From the NCBI RefSeq assembly GCF_023634065.1, contig NZ_JALKCV010000019.1, positions 1 through 64,000 of the forward strand: a stretch of 64,000 bases of DNA, given 5' to 3'. The DNA is from Microbulbifer litoralis (GTDB lineage: Bacteria; Pseudomonadota; Gammaproteobacteria; Pseudomonadales; Cellvibrionaceae). Shown here piece after piece: positions 16,206 to 24,571 of the stretch. Position 1 is the stretch's first letter, and the number at the start of each line of letters is the position of its first letter. A program made the translations under genes and the position numbers. The notes beneath the pieces were generated by a model. It had not been told where the DNA came from. It worked only from the letters and a program-made list of their open reading frames with translations, and did no database searches.

Positions 16206-17473
16206 GTCGTCGCCTCCAGTTGGCCGGGCAGCGAATCGGCATCGACGCGATGCAGTGGAATACGGATACTGGCGATGGTACCGCGGGCTTCCGGCCCGCG
16301 CGACTCAAAGGTCAGGGTGCCGCCCTGTTGCGACAGGGCCGCCTCGGACAGTATCAGGCCGATACCGAATCCACGTTTCCCGTCGGCAGTGCCGGATTCC
16401 AGCCCCGGGCCGCTGTCGATGATCTGTATCTGCAACCGCTCCGCGTCCCAGTCGGCAATTACCTGCACCGGCTGGCTGCCGGCACCGGCGGCCCCACTGG
16501 CATCGAGGGCATTGTTCAGCAGGTTGATCAGTGCCTGTTCCAGGGTGTGTGGCAGCGGCGCAGCCATCTGTGGCGGCCCCTGTTTGCGCAGGCTGAAGCG
16601 GGCCCCCGGACGCAGCAGTTGCCAGCGCTCGAGACTGCGGTCGAGGAACGCCACCACCGGTTGCGCGCCGCTGTGGCCCTCCGGATCGCGGGCGCGGACC
16701 TTGAGCTGTTCCAGCGCCTGTTTGCACTGGCCCACCTGGCGTTGCAGCAGCGCCAGGTCTTCGTCGCCCTCCGGTGACAGGCCGCCGCGCGCCTGCAGCT
16801 CCTCCACCAGCAGGCCCATGGTCTGCAGGGGCGTGGCCAGTTCGTGGGCGGTGCCGGCGGCCAGGGTGGCCAGCGACAGTATCTGCTCGCGCCGCGCCTG
16901 CTCCTGGCGCAGCTGGTGCAGGTGGCGGTCGCGCTGGTGCAGCGACGCGGCCATGCTGTTGACGAACCCCGCAATCAGCAGCGCGGAGAAGGCGAAAGTG
17001 GCCCACATGCCCAGCAGGTGGTGGTAGAAGTCCCGGTTGCCGGGGTGGCCGCCGTGGCTGGTGCCGGGAAAAAACAGGATCAGCCCGGTGTAGATGGCGA
17101 TGCTCAGGCCCGCCATCAGCCAGCTGTAGTTGCGCGGCAGGGTGGCCGCGGCGATCGACAGCGGCACCAGCAGGTAGGTGACAAAGGGATTGGCGGCGCC
17201 GCCGCTGACCGCCAGCAGCGGCGGCAGCCAGAGCCAATCCATGAGAAGATGGCCGAAGAATTCCCACTGGTGCAGCGGTTGCCGTTTGCGGCTGCGCCAG
17301 CCACTGATCAGCGCCGTGCAGGCGCCCAGCAGCAGGAACAGCGGTGCCGAGGCCGTGATGGCGCCGGTCAGCAGCCCCGCGAGCAGAAAACCGGACAGAG
17401 CAATGGCCCGCAGTGCCGTCAGGCGGCGCAGGTTGGTGATGGCGGTCCGGTGCAACGGGCTCATGGGCAACAT
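16202..17473 (-). CDS. regB: RegB/PrrB/RoxS-family redox-sensing histidine kinase
   Basis: A 423-residue membrane kinase with six hydrophobic helices in the first 175 residues. The GGAANPF heptapeptide at 91-97 matches the GGXXNPF quinone-sensing motif of RegB. The phosphorylated His210 sits in AAGTAHELATPLQTMG. Cys250 lies exactly 40 residues later, as Cys265 follows His225 in Rhodobacter RegB, so the redox switch cysteine appears conserved. The HATPase_c domain has NLLNNALDAS and GFGIGLILS. It is the first gene of the pair; the four-base overlap couples the regulator. Confidence 0.9.
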   Translation of the reverse strand: MLPMSPLHRTAITNLRRLTALRAIALSGFLLAGLLTGAITASAPLFLLLGACTALISGWRSRKRQPLHQWEFFGHLLMDWLWLPPLLAVSGGAANPFVTYLLVPLSIAAATLPRNYSWLMAGLSIAIYTGLILFFPGTSHGGHPGNRDFYHHLLGMWATFAFSALLIAGFVNSMAASLHQRDRHLHQLRQEQARREQILSLATLAAGTAHELATPLQTMGLLVEELQARGGLSPEGDEDLALLQRQVGQCKQALEQLKVRARDPEGHSGAQPVVAFLDRSLERWQLLRPGARFSLRKQGPPQMAAPLPHTLEQALINLLNNALDASGAAGAGSQPVQVIADWDAERLQIQIIDSGPGLESGTADGKRGFGIGLILSEAALSQQGGTLTFESRGPEARGTIASIRIPLHRVDADSLPGQLEATT

Positions 17474-17545
17474 ATCCGGATGCAGATCTGGTGGGTCATA
17501 CGGAAAGTCCGAGCGGCTTATAACCGTTTTTTAATTGAGAGTTAC

Positions 17546-18913
17546 ATGGCTTTAACCACGAATTCACCGCGGCTTACCGAAGGCCCCGTAGCGGCGCACC
17601 TGCGCCGGCTGGCGCTGCCCATGGTGTGGGGCATTCTCGCCACCATGTCGTTCAACGTGGTGGACACCTATTTTGTCGCGCAACTGGGCAGTGCGCCACT
17701 GGCGGCGATGAGTTTTACCTTCCCGGTCGTGATGGTGATCAACAGTTTCGCCATCGGCCTGGGCGCCGGCACCTCGTCGGCGGTGGCGCGGGCCTACGGC
17801 GCCGGCGACCTGGACAGGGTACGGCGGCTGGTGACCGATGCGTCGCTGCTGGCGCTGCTGGTGGCGCTGGCGATCAGCGCGATCGGTCTCGTCACCATTG
17901 AGCCACTGTTCCACCTGCTGGGCGCCTCTGCGGAAATGCTGCCGCTGATCGCCGACTATATGGTCCCCTGGTATCTGGGGGCGGTATTCGCGGTGGTGCC
18001 GATGGTGGCACTGTCATCGCTGCGCGCCATCGGCAACAGTGCATTGACCGGGCGCATCATGGTGGCGGTGGCTTTTTTCAATCTGATACTGGATCCGCTG
18101 CTGATCTTCGGCCTGCTTGGGTTTCCGCGCCTGGAGTTGCAGGGCGCGGCCCTGTCCACGGTGATCGCGCGCGGGGTCAGCTTTGTCGCCGCACTTTATT
18201 TCCTGATCCGCCGCGAGCACCTGATGGCACCGCCCCGCCTGTCCAGGCTGTTGGATTCCTGGCGCACGGTGCTGGCGGTGGGGCTGCCGGCAACCGCCAC
18301 CAATGTGATCATTCCAATGGCCGGCGGCGTAGTGGTGGCGCTGGTGGCGGTGCACGGCGCCGACGCGGTGGCCGGCCTGGGGGTGGCGCTGCGTATCGAG
18401 CCGCTGGCGCTGATCGTGTTCTATGCGCTGTCGTCGGTGGTGGGGCCGTTTATCGGCCAGAACGCCGGTGCCGGCGAGACCGGGCGGATGCAGCAGACTG
18501 TCAGTGTGTTGGCCCGTTTCTGTATCGGTTTCGGTGCGGCGCTGGCGGTGCTGTTGTATTTCGCCGGCCCGGCGCTGGTGCGCCTGTTCAGCGACTCGCC
18601 CGAAGTGCTGACGGTGGCCATCGCCTACCTGACGCTGGTGCCGTTCAGTTACGCCGGCTACGGTTTCGTGATGTCCGCCAATGCCGCTTTCAATGGCCTG
18701 GGGCGGCCACTACCGGCCACGCTGATTTCCTTCCTGCGGGTGCTGGGTATCTATCTGCCGCTGGCCTGGGTGGGGAATCAGTTGTGGGGCATTACCGGCC
18801 TGTTTGCGGCCACCGCGGCGGCCAACCTGCTGCTGGGGGCACTGGCCTGGTGGTGGTTGCGGCGGGATATCGGCGGACGCGCCGCCCGCTCCGCCGGTTT
18901 GCAGCAGGCGTAG
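17546..18913 (+). CDS. MATE-family multidrug/sodium exporter
   Basis: A 455-residue transporter with 12 hydrophobic helices in two homologous halves. The N-terminal half opens LRRLALPMVWGILATMSFNVVDTYFVAQLG, a typical MATE start, followed by IGLGAGTSSAVARAYGAGD. The second half repeats the pattern (AVGLPATATNVIIPMAGG). Substrates of the family are cationic drugs exported by Na+ or H+ exchange. The ATG at 17546 is preferred over a much longer upstream frame that overlaps the kinase antisense. Its TAG stop lies inside the palindromic repeat at 18910-18990. Confidence 0.92.
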   Translation: MALTTNSPRLTEGPVAAHLRRLALPMVWGILATMSFNVVDTYFVAQLGSAPLAAMSFTFPVVMVINSFAIGLGAGTSSAVARAYGAGDLDRVRRLVTDASLLALLVALAISAIGLVTIEPLFHLLGASAEMLPLIADYMVPWYLGAVFAVVPMVALSSLRAIGNSALTGRIMVAVAFFNLILDPLLIFGLLGFPRLELQGAALSTVIARGVSFVAALYFLIRREHLMAPPRLSRLLDSWRTVLAVGLPATATNVIIPMAGGVVVALVAVHGADAVAGLGVALRIEPLALIVFYALSSVVGPFIGQNAGAGETGRMQQTVSVLARFCIGFGAALAVLLYFAGPALVRLFSDSPEVLTVAIAYLTLVPFSYAGYGFVMSANAAFNGLGRPLPATLISFLRVLGIYLPLAWVGNQLWGITGLFAATAAANLLLGALAWWWLRRDIGGRAARSAGLQQA

Positions 18914-18990
18914 CCCGGATGGAGCGCAGCGGAATCCGGGACCGTGTCGGCTTCCCGGATTCCGGCGCTGCGCGCCTGCATCCGGGCTAC
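18910..18990. repeat. GTAGCCCGGA palindromic repeat between convergent genes
   Basis: The ends GTAGCCCGGA (18910-18919) and TCCGGGCTAC (18981-18990) are perfect inverted copies. The interior (GGAGCGCAGCGGAATCCGGG and the facing GGATTCCGGCGCTGCGC) extends the stem. The MATE stop codon is within the left arm and the aminopeptidase stop lies 2 bases after the right end. The element can act as a two-way terminator. The motif belongs to a repeat family common in gammaproteobacteria. Confidence 0.85.
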
Positions 18991-18991
18991 G

Positions 18992-20770
18992 TCAGATTGC
19001 CTGGGTGTTCTCCTCCAGCCACGCCTGCGTCTTCTCGTTCACCAGCGGCATCAGCGTCTCCCGCACCCGCTGGTGGTAGCGGTTCAGCCAGGACTTTTCC
19101 TGTTCCGTCAGCAGTTCCCGCTTGATCAGCCGGCGATCTATCGGTGCCAGTGTCAGTTCCTCGAACTCCATAAAGCCGCTGTGCCGCTCGCTCTCCTTCA
19201 CGAACACCAGGTTCTCGATGCGGATGCCGTACTGCCCGGTGAGGTAGAAGCCCGGCTCGTTGGAGAGGATCATGCCCGGCTGCAGCGCCACGCCGCTGGC
19301 GGCCTTGCCAATGCGCTGCGGGCCCTCGTGCACGCTGAGAAAACTGCCGACGCCGTGGCCGGTGCCGTGGGCGTAGTCCAGGCCGGCATCCCACAGGGAT
19401 TTGCGCGCAAAGGCGTCGATCTGTTCGCCGCAGGTGCCCTTGGGAAAGCGCAGGGTGGCGATGCCGATATGGCCCTTGAGGACGCGGGTAAAGTGATCGC
19501 GGGCGTGTTCCGGGAATTCGCCCAGGGGCACGGTGCGGGTCACGTCGGTGGTGCCGTCCGGGTACTGGCCGCCGGAGTCGATCAGGTAAATGCCTTCGGC
19601 CCTCATCGGCAGGCTGGATTCGCGGCTGACGCGGTAGTGCACGATGGCGCCGTTGGGGCCGTAGCCGGAAATGGCATCGAAGCTGTCGTCCCGGAAGCCC
19701 TCGCGCTGTTCGCGCTTGTCCCTGAGCAACTGCACCGCCTCCAGTTCGCCGAAGCCGTTATCGGGAGCGCCCGCGGCGACTGCGTCCGGCAGTTCGGCCA
19801 GGAACTCGCACAGGGCGGCGCCGTCGCGCTCGTGGGCGGCGCGGCTGCCGGCCAGTTCCACCGCATTCTTGCAGGCCTTGGCGGCAGTGATCGGATCCCG
19901 GTCGGCCAGCAGCTCGATCTCCTGTGCCCGCAACCGCTGCAGTGTCCAGCAATTGGCGATACGCGGGTCGACCCAGATTCTGGAGACATGGTGGCGCTTG
20001 GCGGCGTCGAACAGCGCCTCCTGGTTGTTGACGATATCCACCTCACTGTTCAGGTGTTCGATCAGTGCTTCGCCCACGGCCTCTTTGGCCAGGTACAGCG
20101 TCGCGGTGCCGTCGCGGTAGAGCAGGGCGCTGGCCAGCGCCACCGGCAGGTGCGGCACGTCTTCGCCGCGGATATTGAACAGCCAGGCGCAGACCTCGGG
20201 GTTGGGCAGCCACAGGGCGTCGGCGCGCCGGTCCGCCAGCAGCGCGGCGATGCGCTGGCGCTTCTGCGCCGAGTGTTCGCCGGTAAAGGTGTGGGGGTGC
20301 GGCCGCGCAGCGCCACAGGGGCTGGCCGGGCGATCGGTCCAGACGGCGTCGATCGGGTTTTGCTCCAGCGGGCGCAGGGCGATATCCCGCTCGCCCAGGC
20401 GTTTTTCCAGCAGCGCCAGGCCCGGTTCCGTGTGCAGGCGCGGGTCGTAGCCCAGGGCCTGGCCCCGCTTCAACTGCTCGCACAGCCAGTCGGCGATGGC
20501 ATTTGGATCCAGTGTCTCCAGGTCGATCGGCTGGTCGCCGAGCTGCTGCTGGGCCTGCAACGTGTAGCGGCCATCCACGAACAGCGCCGCGTGCTCCGCG
20601 CCTACCGCCGCCATGCCGGCGGAGCCGGTAAAGCCGGTGAGCCAGGCCAGGCGCTCGTCGGCGGCGGGCACATACTCGTTCTGGTACTCATCGCCGCGGG
20701 GCACCAGGAAGCCCTGTACCTGCTGGCGCGCCAGCTCCTCCCGCAGGGCCTGCAATCTCTCCCGACTCAT
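18992..20770 (-). CDS. pepP: Xaa-Pro aminopeptidase (M24B)
   Basis: A 592-residue cytosolic enzyme that removes N-terminal residues ahead of proline. It has two creatinase-like N domains, then the pita-bread catalytic domain (about 300-530). Metal ligands are visible in LIDSGGQYPDGTTDVTRTV (two Asp), GTGHGVGSFLSVHEGP (His), ILSNEPGFY (Glu) and MEFEELTLAPI (Glu). The length matches the long, aminopeptidase P1-like form. ATG at 20770 is chosen for its AAAGGAG site 9 bases upstream; a longer frame adds unlikely residues. It is transcribed divergently from prfC. Confidence 0.92.
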   Translation of the reverse strand: MSRERLQALREELARQQVQGFLVPRGDEYQNEYVPAADERLAWLTGFTGSAGMAAVGAEHAALFVDGRYTLQAQQQLGDQPIDLETLDPNAIADWLCEQLKRGQALGYDPRLHTEPGLALLEKRLGERDIALRPLEQNPIDAVWTDRPASPCGAARPHPHTFTGEHSAQKRQRIAALLADRRADALWLPNPEVCAWLFNIRGEDVPHLPVALASALLYRDGTATLYLAKEAVGEALIEHLNSEVDIVNNQEALFDAAKRHHVSRIWVDPRIANCWTLQRLRAQEIELLADRDPITAAKACKNAVELAGSRAAHERDGAALCEFLAELPDAVAAGAPDNGFGELEAVQLLRDKREQREGFRDDSFDAISGYGPNGAIVHYRVSRESSLPMRAEGIYLIDSGGQYPDGTTDVTRTVPLGEFPEHARDHFTRVLKGHIGIATLRFPKGTCGEQIDAFARKSLWDAGLDYAHGTGHGVGSFLSVHEGPQRIGKAASGVALQPGMILSNEPGFYLTGQYGIRIENLVFVKESERHSGFMEFEELTLAPIDRRLIKRELLTEQEKSWLNRYHQRVRETLMPLVNEKTQAWLEENTQAI

Positions 20771-20813
20771 GGTCCACTTCTCCTTTAAAACGTCTTCCAG
20801 CCCGCACGGCGCC

Positions 20814-20836
20814 GTAGGGTGCGCCGTGCGCACCGC
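20814..20836. repeat. GTAGGGTGCGCCGTGCGCACC short palindromic repeat
   Basis: A GGTGCGC/GCGCACC palindrome in the divergent gap between pepP and prfC. Close copies occur at 22582-22604 and 57324-57344, so it is a dispersed family. Confidence 0.75.
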
Positions 20837-20930
20837 TAAAATCGGCAGTCTACCAGCCCCCGGAGCGGTCTGCCGCCGTGTATAATGCGCGCCTGTTTTT
20901 TGCACCAGGCCGAGTTTTCAAATCTAGATT

Positions 20931-22514
20931 ATGGCTCAGAGTTCCTCCCCGGCGGGTGTCGCCGGCCGCCGCACCTTCGCGATCATCTCCCACCCGGACG
21001 CCGGCAAGACCACCGTGACCGAAAAGCTGCTGCTGTTCGGGAACGCGATCCAGCTGGCCGGCTCGGTCAAGGGCAAGAAGGGTCCGCACGCGCGCTCCGA
21101 CTGGATGAGCATGGAGCAGGAGCGGGGTATCTCCGTGACCTCGTCCGTGATGCAGTTTCCCTACAAAGACCGCACGGTCAACCTGCTGGACACACCGGGC
21201 CACGAGGACTTCTCCGAGGACACCTACCGCGTACTGACCGCGGTGGATTCCGCGCTGATGGTCATCGACGGCGCCAAGGGCGTCGAGGACCGCACCATCA
21301 AGCTGATGAACGTCTGCCGCCTGCGCACGACGCCGATCCTGTCGTTTATCAACAAGCTGGACCGGGATATCCGCGACCCGATCGAGGTGATGGACGAGAT
21401 CGAGGAAGTACTGGATATCCAGGCCGCGCCGATCAACTGGCCACTGGGATCGGGCCAGCACTTCAAGGGCGTCTACAACCTCTACACCGATACCATTCAT
21501 GTGTTCAGGCAGGGGCAGGGCCACACCATCCCCGAAGATACCCGGATCCAGGGCCTGGATTCCGCCGAGGCGACCGAACTGCTGGGCGAGGACGCCGATG
21601 ATCTCCGCGAGGAAATCGAGCTGGTGCGCGGCGCCACCCACGAGTTCAACCTGGAAGACTACCTGGCCGGCAGGCTGACGCCGGTGTTTTTCGGCACCGC
21701 GCTGGGCAATTTCGGCGTACGCGAAATGCTGGATGGTTTCGTCGAATGGGCGCCGGGCCCGCAGCCGCGGCAAACCAACGAGCGCACCGTCGAGCCCACC
21801 GAGGACAGGTTCTCAGGCTTCGTATTCAAGATCCAGGCAAACATGGATCCGAAACACCGCGACCGCATCGCCTTTATGCGCGTCTGCTCCGGTACCTACA
21901 ACCGCGGCATGAAAATGAAGCATGTGCGCCTGGGCAAGGACATCAAGATCGCCGATGCGGTGACCTTTATGGCCGGCGACCGCACCCATGTGGAGGAGGC
22001 CATCGCCGGCGATATCATCGGCCTGCACAACCACGGCACCATCCAGATCGGCGATACCTTTACCGAGGGCGAAAAACTCAAGTTCACCGGCATCCCCAAC
22101 TTCGCGCCGGAGCTGTTCCGCCGCATCCGCCTGAAGGACCCGCTGAAGCTGAAGCAGCTGCAGAAGGGCCTGCAGCAGCTTTCCGAAGAGGGTTCTACCC
22201 AGGTGTTCTTCCCGCTGGACAACAACGATATCGTCGTTGGCGCCGTGGGGGTGTTGCAGTTCGAAGTGGTGGCCTATCGCCTGAAAGACGAATACAAGGT
22301 GGAAGCCATTTACGAAAACGTGAATGTACAGACTGCCCGCTGGGTGGACAGCGATAACGCCAGGGAACTGGACAACTTCAAGCGCAAGGCCAGCACCAAC
22401 CTGGCCCTGGACGGCGCCGGCCACCTGACCTACCTGGCACCGACACGGGTCAACCTGCAACTGGCGGAAGAGCGCTACCCGGAAATCGAGTTCTTCGCCA
22501 CCCGGGAGCATTGA
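20931..22514 (+). CDS. prfC: peptide chain release factor 3
   Basis: A 527-residue translational GTPase that removes RF1/RF2 from the ribosome after termination. The GTPase domain has [13 protein letters not shown] (P loop), a switch region ending [27 protein letters not shown] (G3) and NKLDRD (G4). The C-terminal RF3 domain includes [24 protein letters not shown]. The length is exactly that of the family. It stands apart from its neighbours, with heptamer repeats right after its stop. Confidence 0.97.
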   Translation: MAQSSSPAGVAGRRTFAIISHPDAGKTTVTEKLLLFGNAIQLAGSVKGKKGPHARSDWMSMEQERGISVTSSVMQFPYKDRTVNLLDTPGHEDFSEDTYRVLTAVDSALMVIDGAKGVEDRTIKLMNVCRLRTTPILSFINKLDRDIRDPIEVMDEIEEVLDIQAAPINWPLGSGQHFKGVYNLYTDTIHVFRQGQGHTIPEDTRIQGLDSAEATELLGEDADDLREEIELVRGATHEFNLEDYLAGRLTPVFFGTALGNFGVREMLDGFVEWAPGPQPRQTNERTVEPTEDRFSGFVFKIQANMDPKHRDRIAFMRVCSGTYNRGMKMKHVRLGKDIKIADAVTFMAGDRTHVEEAIAGDIIGLHNHGTIQIGDTFTEGEKLKFTGIPNFAPELFRRIRLKDPLKLKQLQKGLQQLSEEGSTQVFFPLDNNDIVVGAVGVLQFEVVAYRLKDEYKVEAIYENVNVQTARWVDSDNARELDNFKRKASTNLALDGAGHLTYLAPTRVNLQLAEERYPEIEFFATREH

Positions 22515-22519
22515 AATAC

Positions 22520-22582
22520 GGGACTCGGGACTCGGGACTCGGGACTCGGGACTCGGGACTCGGGACTCGGAACTCGGAACTC
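22520..22582. repeat. GGGACTC heptamer tandem array (nine copies)
   Basis: Seven GGGACTC units followed by two GGAACTC units begin 6 bases after the prfC stop. The array runs straight into a copy of the GTGCGCC palindrome. The same heptamer forms the inverted arrays within the holD-like gene at 10841-11001. Confidence 0.95.
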
Positions 22583-22604
22583 GGATGCGCCGTGCGCACC
22601 GCCC
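22582..22604. repeat. GTGCGCCGTGCGCACC-type palindrome, second copy
   Basis: GGATGCGCCGTGCGCACCGC abuts the heptamer array and matches the element at 20814-20836 except at its left end. Confidence 0.7.
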
Positions 22605-22668
22605 AACAGGCACACTCCACGGCGCTACAGGCACAAGCCGCCAATACAGAATCGAGAGAAGCATCGAC

Positions 22669-23271
22669 GTGAGCATTCCAAAAAACCTGCCCGAAGAAAT
22701 GCCGCGCATCGGCAACTGGTTCACCAAAAGTATCGGCCTGTTGATCGTAAAAATGCTCGGTTGGCGCATCGAGGGTGAATTCCCGCCCGAGAAGAAGTTG
22801 ATGGTGGCGCTGGCCCCGCACACATCCAATTGGGATTTTGTGGTGGCCATGCCGTTTATCATGGCGCTGCGGTTGAAGGCTTCCTGGCTGATGAAACAGG
22901 AAGCCTTTTTCTTTCCGTTCAAAAACCTGTTCAAATGGCTCGGTGGCATCCCCACCGACCGCTCGGCCGCCGGCGGCATGGCCAAGCAGGTAGCCAGCCA
23001 GTTCCGCGAAAACGAAAAGATGTGGGTGGCGATCACCCCGGAAGGCACGCGCAAACGCAACGACAGATGGAAAAATGGTTTCCTGCGTATCGCCTATGCG
23101 GCCAACGTGCCCATCCTGCTGGTGGCCTGGGATTTCCCCAACAAGCGTATTCGCGTGGATTCGCTCTACCGGCCCACTGGTGACCTGGAAACCGATATGC
23201 GCGAGATCCGCAGGCGTTTCAACCGCTACCAGGGGCGCTGTCCGGAAAACCAGAGCGTGTTCGAGGAGTAA
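22669..23271 (+). CDS. PlsC-like lysophospholipid acyltransferase
   Basis: A 200-residue protein of the lysophospholipid acyltransferase superfamily. The catalytic HX4D box is HTSNWD (about residues 49-54) and the substrate-binding motif is TPEGTRKR (about 122-129). A conserved GGIPTDR stretch lies between. It probably acylates a lysophospholipid or related acceptor at the inner membrane; the exact substrate cannot be read from sequence. The GTG at 22669 follows GAGAGA; an earlier in-frame ATG falls in the repeat region and would add non-native sequence. The next gene begins 11 bases after the stop. Confidence 0.85.
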   Translation: MSIPKNLPEEMPRIGNWFTKSIGLLIVKMLGWRIEGEFPPEKKLMVALAPHTSNWDFVVAMPFIMALRLKASWLMKQEAFFFPFKNLFKWLGGIPTDRSAAGGMAKQVASQFRENEKMWVAITPEGTRKRNDRWKNGFLRIAYAANVPILLVAWDFPNKRIRVDSLYRPTGDLETDMREIRRRFNRYQGRCPENQSVFEE

Positions 23272-23282
23272 ACAACGATACC

Positions 23283-24053
23283 GTGGCTGCACTGACCGGC
23301 GACCTGACCCCGACCATCTACCTGATCCTGACAGTGGTCGCGTTTGCCGCGGGCTTTATCAGTGCCATCGCCGGCGGTGGTGGCATCATTACTCTGCCGG
23401 CACTGTTGTGGGCCGGTATTCCACCGCTGGATGCACTGGGCACCAACAAATTCCAGAGCGTGTTCGGCACCCTGTCCTCGGCGATCAATTTCTTCCAGAA
23501 GGGCTATCTGGACCTGCGCCAGCTGTGGCCGGGGCTCGTTGCCGCCGTCTGTGGTTCCGCCCTTGGTACCTGGAGCGTAACCCGGCTGGGCGGTGAGCAG
23601 CTCGATACGCTGCTGCCGGTGTTGCTGATCGGTATCGCGCTCTATTTTGCCTTTTCCCCGCGCATCGCCGATGTGGATGCAAAACCGCGGATGCCCCACG
23701 GGCTGTTCAATCTGGTGGTTGGTGGCGGTATCGGCTTTTACGGCGGCTTCTTCGGGCCGGGGATGGGCTCCATCTACGCACTGGCATTTGCCGCGCTGCT
23801 CGGGTACAACATGCGCAGGGCCACGGCCCATACCAAGCCGCTGGTGCTGGCAACCAACGCCACCTCGATGTTCATCTTCATGGCCGGCGGCCACCTGCTG
23901 CTGGGGCTGGCCGTCAGCATGTCTGCAGCCCAGTTTGTCGGCGCGCGGCTGGGTTCGAACCTGGTGATCGCCCGCGGCGCACGCCTGATCAGGCCGATCA
24001 TCATCATTGCCACCATTGCCGTGGCGGTGAAGCTGTTGATTGATCGAGGCTGA
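23283..24053 (+). CDS. TSUP (TauE/SafE) family membrane transporter
   Basis: A 256-residue protein with about eight hydrophobic helices in two halves. The signature GFISAIAGGGGIITLPALLWAGIPP and GTNKFQS near the N terminus, mirrored by GFYGGFFGPGMGS and NATSM in the second half, is typical of TauE/SafE carriers. Members export sulfite, sulfoacetate or related anions; the substrate here is unknown. It starts with GTG 11 bases after the acyltransferase, suggesting co-transcription. Confidence 0.88.
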   Translation: MAALTGDLTPTIYLILTVVAFAAGFISAIAGGGGIITLPALLWAGIPPLDALGTNKFQSVFGTLSSAINFFQKGYLDLRQLWPGLVAAVCGSALGTWSVTRLGGEQLDTLLPVLLIGIALYFAFSPRIADVDAKPRMPHGLFNLVVGGGIGFYGGFFGPGMGSIYALAFAALLGYNMRRATAHTKPLVLATNATSMFIFMAGGHLLLGLAVSMSAAQFVGARLGSNLVIARGARLIRPIIIIATIAVAVKLLIDRG

Positions 24054-24058
24054 AGGCT

Positions 24059-24163
24059 GGTATTGAAGAGTTCTTTCTGGTGAGCCGAAGACTTTTTCTA
24101 GTGAGCTGAGGGCTCTCTCTGACGAGCTGAGGGCTCTTCTGGGTGAGCTGAAGGCTCTTGGAG
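24059..24163. repeat. 21-bp direct tandem repeat, five copies
   Basis: Units of the form GTGAGCTGAGGGCTCTTTCT repeat at 24080, 24101, 24122 and 24143, with a degenerate first copy ending at 24079. The array follows the TSUP stop and ends just before the next gene, so it occupies the whole gap. Confidence 0.85.
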
Positions 24164-24172
24164 CATTGATTC

Positions 24173-24526
24173 GTGACGGTGCTGATTACGCTGCTGCTTT
24201 CCTTTTGTTTCTTCGCCCTGATAATCTGGGCGTTGATACATATGCGCACGCCGCGCTTCCGCATGGACCGCGAGCAGTTTGTCCGCGGGCTCGAGGATGT
24301 GATCACCGGCCAGGCAGACGACAACGAATGGCGCGTGCTGACCGGCTACCCGATGCGCCACGACCCGGAACTGGAGCGCCTGCGCCTCGAGTGCCTGGAG
24401 ATCGAAGAGGCGGAATACACCGGCGGTTCGCCCTACCTCTTCACCCGCGCGGGCATCGAGCGCCTGCGCACTGTGCGGGAGCAGTTGCTGCCGCAGGACA
24501 ATGACAAGACAGATGGGCACCGCTAG
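24173..24526 (+). CDS. small membrane-anchored hypothetical protein
   Basis: A 117-residue protein I do not recognise. One N-terminal membrane helix (LITLLLSFCFFALIIWALI, about 3-22) leads into a charged cytoplasmic tail with several acidic residues (LECLEIEEAEY). The GTG start follows GGAG (24160-24163), the last bases of the 21-bp array, so the repeats lie right at its translation initiation region. Confidence 0.6.
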   Translation: MTVLITLLLSFCFFALIIWALIHMRTPRFRMDREQFVRGLEDVITGQADDNEWRVLTGYPMRHDPELERLRLECLEIEEAEYTGGSPYLFTRAGIERLRTVREQLLPQDNDKTDGHR

Positions 24527-24571
24527 AAAGCAGGCGCCCACACAACACAAAAGAGCTTAGAGGGACACACA

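Noticed and set aside
16844-17545. N-terminal extension of the MATE exporter
   Set aside because: The extension overlaps the RegB-like kinase antisense and has Gln/Gly/Arg-rich shadow composition; the normal MATE N terminus begins just after 17546.
18944-20788. Long plus-strand open frame of about 610 codons
   Set aside because: It is antisense to the Xaa-Pro aminopeptidase, whose metal ligands are intact.
22520-22582. CRISPR array
   Set aside because: The repeats are contiguous heptamers without spacers and there are no cas genes nearby.
24004-24324. Minus-strand gene across the 21-bp tandem repeats
   Set aside because: The predicted residues are only a repeat-driven seven-residue pattern, and the frame is antisense to two better genes.
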